Of a stretch of DNA of 36,973 nucleotides, positions 33,904 to 36,973 are shown in pieces. The notes beneath the pieces are model-generated. The model had not been told where the DNA came from and did no database searches. It saw only the letters and a list, made by a program, of their open reading frames with translations. The position numbers were made by a program, and so were the translations under genes. Numbering within the stretch: position 1 is the stretch's first letter; every line of letters begins with the position of its first letter. The DNA is from a virus: the IMG/VR virus record IMGVR_UViG_3300021957_005875, positions 1 to 36,973 of that record; one strand, written 5' to 3'.

Positions 33904-36900
33904 TAATCTTTTCTCAAACTATTATATAAATTAGGATTTCTACTATCAGAATCTACATCTCTTAAATTAGTTAGTACTTTATTTATTGGGTTAACGTAAG
34001 CGTTTTGCCAAACAATTGTATCGGTTGTGTTCCAAAATTCTTTATTTATTGAAGATTTAACTTCTGAATATAATGGTTTAAAGTTTGAATAATTGTTAAC
34101 GTTTCTATAATCAACACCAGTAGCGTTAACATAAGATGAACTATATCCTTGTACTTCCCAACCTTCGTTGTTTATTCTTTTTCTATGAATAGTATTCCAT
34201 TTTTGTTCAAAAGCTTCAATGTTGTAAAAAGTTGTTCCATTAACTGCATAAGAAAAAGAATTATCCATTTTTGTAGCATTGTTTAAATCGTTTTGATGTT
34301 CTATTAGATATTCATAATTTCTTTTTGTGAGTTCTTGTTTAACAAAATCAGAGTCTTTGTCTTTTAATTTTTTGTAAACTATACCTTTGAAAATACTTGC
34401 TTCTTCACTGTCATTTATATAACTGTTATCACTATCTTTTGAATAATCGAATCTTATAAAATTAATATCATTTTGTTTTTCTGAATCATACATCATGTAA
34501 ATATTTGTTCCAGCTTTGAATTGTGTTTTACCTAAAGATAAATTTAATTGATCTGGATATCTTTTTAAGTTTACATATTTGTAAAAATCTTGTGAATATT
34601 CTGAATCGTTTGGTTTAACATCATATGTTAAATGAACATAATCTCTTTCAGATATAAATTCTGAATTGTCACTATCTTTCAATTGTGTAGATTTTGGATC
34701 AATAAAACCTATTGGTTCATAATCCCAAAATGCATTTCCAAATTCAGCTTCTTCAGCTTCTTGTAAATTTAAACTAGTGTTGTCTGCTGTTATACTTGTT
34801 CCATTTTCAAATGTAGCATTGTAATAATTAAAAGCATTTGAAGCATATATAGACGTAGCTGCATTTATTGAACCTTTATTTTCTGCTGCATTAACAGAAT
34901 GATCAAGAGATCTATCAAAAGTTATTTTAAAAGATTCGCTTATATTTTCAACTCTAGCTGTTTTTTTAGTTGAGCTTGGTACGTTAGAATTTATGTTTAA
35001 AGAACTTAATAAATTCATTCCAGCAGGATGAAGAGTATTTTTAACATACTCTCTCCAATTTTCAATTGATATATCTGATTTTAAAACATAGCTGTACACA
35101 TCATAGAAAAAATTATCTCTAATAACTCCTCCACTTAATGAATTTAAAAAACCTTTTTCGTCTAAAAATTGTTTAGATGTTTGACCTGAACCTTCAAATA
35201 CAACACTAGCTTTACTTCTTTGATGATTTGCAATAATATTATTAAATTTAAATTGTTCTTTTACTGTTACATTATTTGTTTCTTTGTCAACAGGAACTAA
35301 TCTTAATATTTTATATCTTTCATTCTCTATGTTATTTAAATCAGAATCAAATGGATAGCTATCGTCAGAGTCTATTTTTAAAGTTTGATTTATTTTTATT
35401 ATATTTTTATCTTTGTTTACGCTTACAATCTTTCCAATGAACTTAGTATTTTTAAATCTTCCTACGTTTTCATTCAAACCTACAAATGGTGTTTGTTTTA
35501 TTTTTTTAAAATTAATTGATCTATACTTATCACTGTCTTCATATCTATTCAATAAGTCAAAGTGAAAATCATCTAATCCTTTTAAATTAGGATCTTGTAA
35601 AAAAATTCTCAATGTTTCTGAATCTGGATTTCCTTTTTCATCGCTATCAATAACTTTGAACCTATATGTAGATGATGTTTTTATTTCTCTATCTAATATA
35701 TCTTTTAAAGTATGAGCTAACGATTCTGAATCTGTATGATTAAATTTAAACTCGCTGTCAATCCATTGAAAAGTATTAAAATTGAATGAATATGGTATTC
35801 TTACTCTAACTAATTCACTGTCTTGATTATTAAATTTTCTATTACTAAATTTTATACTAAATCTAAATGTATCACTATCAAACAAAAACCCATCAGAGTC
35901 TGCTTCAAATTTTTGAATTCTAACAGTTTGACCTTCGTTTAAATCTGTTTCACCATGTATGTTTATATTCATTGGCATTAAAACATTGATATTGTTTTCA
36001 GAATCAAAAAAACCTTTGTTGAAAAAATTGAAATCATTTATTCTACCAATAGCATTTGAAAAAGGAACAATTTCTGCTCCATGTCCATTACCAGAAATAA
36101 TTTTTACTTGAGGTAGTTGACTGTAATTGCCACCTTGTAGTATTGGCACATTTACATTTTGAAAGTCATTTGATAGATATCCATTTCTTAAAATACCAGT
36201 TCTTACATTGTTGTTATCAATTGATGTAATTCTTCCAGCAGAATCTACTTCAGTTATTGTTGCTGAACCTCCAGTACCATAGCCATTAGATGTAAAAATT
36301 ATAGTATCATTTACGCTGTAATTAATTCCTCTATTTTTAACTATTACTGATGTCACTGAACCAGATGTGGTAGATCTAACTGGAATTGTAAACTTGTTTT
36401 GATTTTGAGTAACTATTATTTCGTCACCTACATTATACAAACCAATTTCAGAATCTTGTATGGATAAATTTTTTATTTGTCTAAGAACAGTTCCAGTAAC
36501 ATATTTGCTTCTATCTTTTTTGTTTATAATTAAAATTTCTGAATCAGGTTGTTTCTTAAAAGAAGCTGAAGTAGTAATTGTAACAACAGAATTGTTTCCA
36601 ATTTTATCAATTTTAGATCCAAACACAACAGTAGCTATTTCACTATCGTCTTGTTCAATAAAAGAATTATTGAAATCAACATTATTAAGAACACCATCTG
36701 AATCTTTTGATAAAAATGTTAAAACATTATTAGATACATATGTACCTTCTGATGCATCTAATATTTGTTCGCTCGGTTGTATTACATCAATTTCTTTAGC
36801 ATACAAAAGTCTAAAAAATAATTTAAAAGAATTTGGTGTACCTTTAGAAAGATACAAATCTCTAATTTTATTAATTAAAAATCTATCATCTGTTCCAATA

Positions 36901-36973
36901 GGGGTAGCTGATATTGGCAACACATCTCTTTTAAAATATTCTAAAAAAGCTTCTAATGTTTTATCAGGATCTC
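33903..36973 (-). CDS. large baseplate/tail structural protein, 5' end outside window
   Basis: The frame is open to the right-hand edge, so the true start lies beyond 36973. The TTG at 36923 is internal, because DKTLEAFLEYFKRDVLPIS reads straight through it. At least 1022 residues are visible. The N-terminal visible part has IRDLYLSKGTPNSFKLFFRL then LYAKEIDVIQP, which is found in large baseplate wedge proteins of T4-like marine phages, in the position of T4 gp7. I therefore favour a gp7-like role, without certainty. It carries 22 Asp-Ser-Asp/Glu tripeptides, the densest in the window. It is located directly upstream of gp8 and fused by TAATG. Confidence 0.65.
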   Translation of the reverse strand, partial: DPDKTLEAFLEYFKRDVLPISATPIGTDDRFLINKIRDLYLSKGTPNSFKLFFRLLYAKEIDVIQPSEQILDASEGTYVSNNVLTFLSKDSDGVLNNVDFNNSFIEQDDSEIATVVFGSKIDKIGNNSVVTITTSASFKKQPDSEILIINKKDRSKYVTGTVLRQIKNLSIQDSEIGLYNVGDEIIVTQNQNKFTIPVRSTTSGSVTSVIVKNRGINYSVNDTIIFTSNGYGTGGSATITEVDSAGRITSIDNNNVRTGILRNGYLSNDFQNVNVPILQGGNYSQLPQVKIISGNGHGAEIVPFSNAIGRINDFNFFNKGFFDSENNINVLMPMNINIHGETDLNEGQTVRIQKFEADSDGFLFDSDTFRFSIKFSNRKFNNQDSELVRVRIPYSFNFNTFQWIDSEFKFNHTDSESLAHTLKDILDREIKTSSTYRFKVIDSDEKGNPDSETLRIFLQDPNLKGLDDFHFDLLNRYEDSDKYRSINFKKIKQTPFVGLNENVGRFKNTKFIGKIVSVNKDKNIIKINQTLKIDSDDSYPFDSDLNNIENERYKILRLVPVDKETNNVTVKEQFKFNNIIANHQRSKASVVFEGSGQTSKQFLDEKGFLNSLSGGVIRDNFFYDVYSYVLKSDISIENWREYVKNTLHPAGMNLLSSLNINSNVPSSTKKTARVENISESFKITFDRSLDHSVNAAENKGSINAATSIYASNAFNYYNATFENGTSITADNTSLNLQEAEEAEFGNAFWDYEPIGFIDPKSTQLKDSDNSEFISERDYVHLTYDVKPNDSEYSQDFYKYVNLKRYPDQLNLSLGKTQFKAGTNIYMMYDSEKQNDINFIRFDYSKDSDNSYINDSEEASIFKGIVYKKLKDKDSDFVKQELTKRNYEYLIEHQNDLNNATKMDNSFSYAVNGTTFYNIEAFEQKWNTIHRKRINNEGWEVQGYSSSYVNATGVDYRNVNNYSNFKPLYSEVKSSINKEFWNTTDTIVWQNAYVNPINKVLTNLRDVDSDSRNPNLYNSLRKD

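Noticed and set aside
36923-36923. TTG at 36923 as the start of the large protein at the right edge
   Set aside because: The frame continues open to the window end with family-like sequence (DKTLEAFLEYFKRD), so the gene is cut by the window edge rather than starting here.
20549-36973. A dispersed DNA repeat such as GATTCAGAT
   Set aside because: The repeated unit is a tripeptide. Its serine switches between AGY and TCN codons and its flanks vary, so it is conserved at the protein level.
1-36973. tRNA genes, CRISPR arrays, insertion sequences, integrase or reverse transcriptase
   Set aside because: I saw no cloverleaf, regular direct-repeat array, transposase or reverse-transcriptase motif, and coding density leaves almost no room.

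Overview
The window is a stretch of the late region of a T4-type (contractile-tailed) phage genome. It is very AT-rich and densely packed, with almost every gene on the minus strand, so transcription runs from high to low coordinates. The assignment rests on recognisable homologues of T4 gp8, gp10, gp14, gp15, gp16 and gp17, on a DUF4815-type giant structural protein, and on T4-style late promoter boxes (TATAAATA). The AT richness, the DUF4815 protein and the load of 2-oxoglutarate oxygenases, glycosyltransferases and radical SAM enzymes resemble marine T4-like phages such as cyanophages and pelagiphages. The host cannot be fixed from this sequence.

Region 1 (36973 to 19574) is the virion module. 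It holds a large baseplate/tail protein cut by the window edge, gp8, a DUF4815 protein, a second protein that looks like the detached C-terminal part of DUF4815 proteins, a 55-residue coiled-coil protein, a gp9/gp10-type protein, neck protein gp14, sheath-completion protein gp15, baseplate gp10, and two fibre/baseplate accessory proteins. Nearly all of these proteins carry the tripeptide Asp-Ser-Asp or Asp-Ser-Glu, about 60 copies by hand count. The terminase and all the enzyme genes have none.

Region 2 (19554 to 2410) is a roughly 17-kb enzyme cargo island between the structural genes and the terminase. It begins with an unrecognised 177-residue protein. Seven radical SAM proteins follow: four have an N-terminal Cys-rich domain, two have a C-terminal Cys-rich tail, and one is separate. 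A kinase-like/coiled-coil gene and a frameshifted acyl-CoA thioesterase lie among them. Next come three small DxD glycosyltransferases interleaved with a methyltransferase and its shortened paralogue. The island ends with an oxygenase group: an Asp/Asn beta-hydroxylase-like protein, a GNAT-like protein, a TauD-like dioxygenase, three tandem small HxD...H paralogues with a mini-kinase embedded among them, and a fourth divergent paralogue as the only plus-strand gene.

Region 3 (2372 to 1) is packaging: small and large terminase subunits, then the 5' end of another gene that again carries Asp-Ser-Asp.

Genes overlap by a few bases or use stop-start fusions (TAATG, TAGTG, ATGA), so most of the island is probably translated as coupled polycistronic mRNA. 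The chemistry of the island (peptide-type radical SAM, Asp/Asn hydroxylases, glycosyltransferases, a kinase, a methyltransferase), next to virion proteins studded with an Asp/Ser motif, suggests a phage-encoded system for modifying its own particle proteins or a host surface polymer. That functional link is inference.
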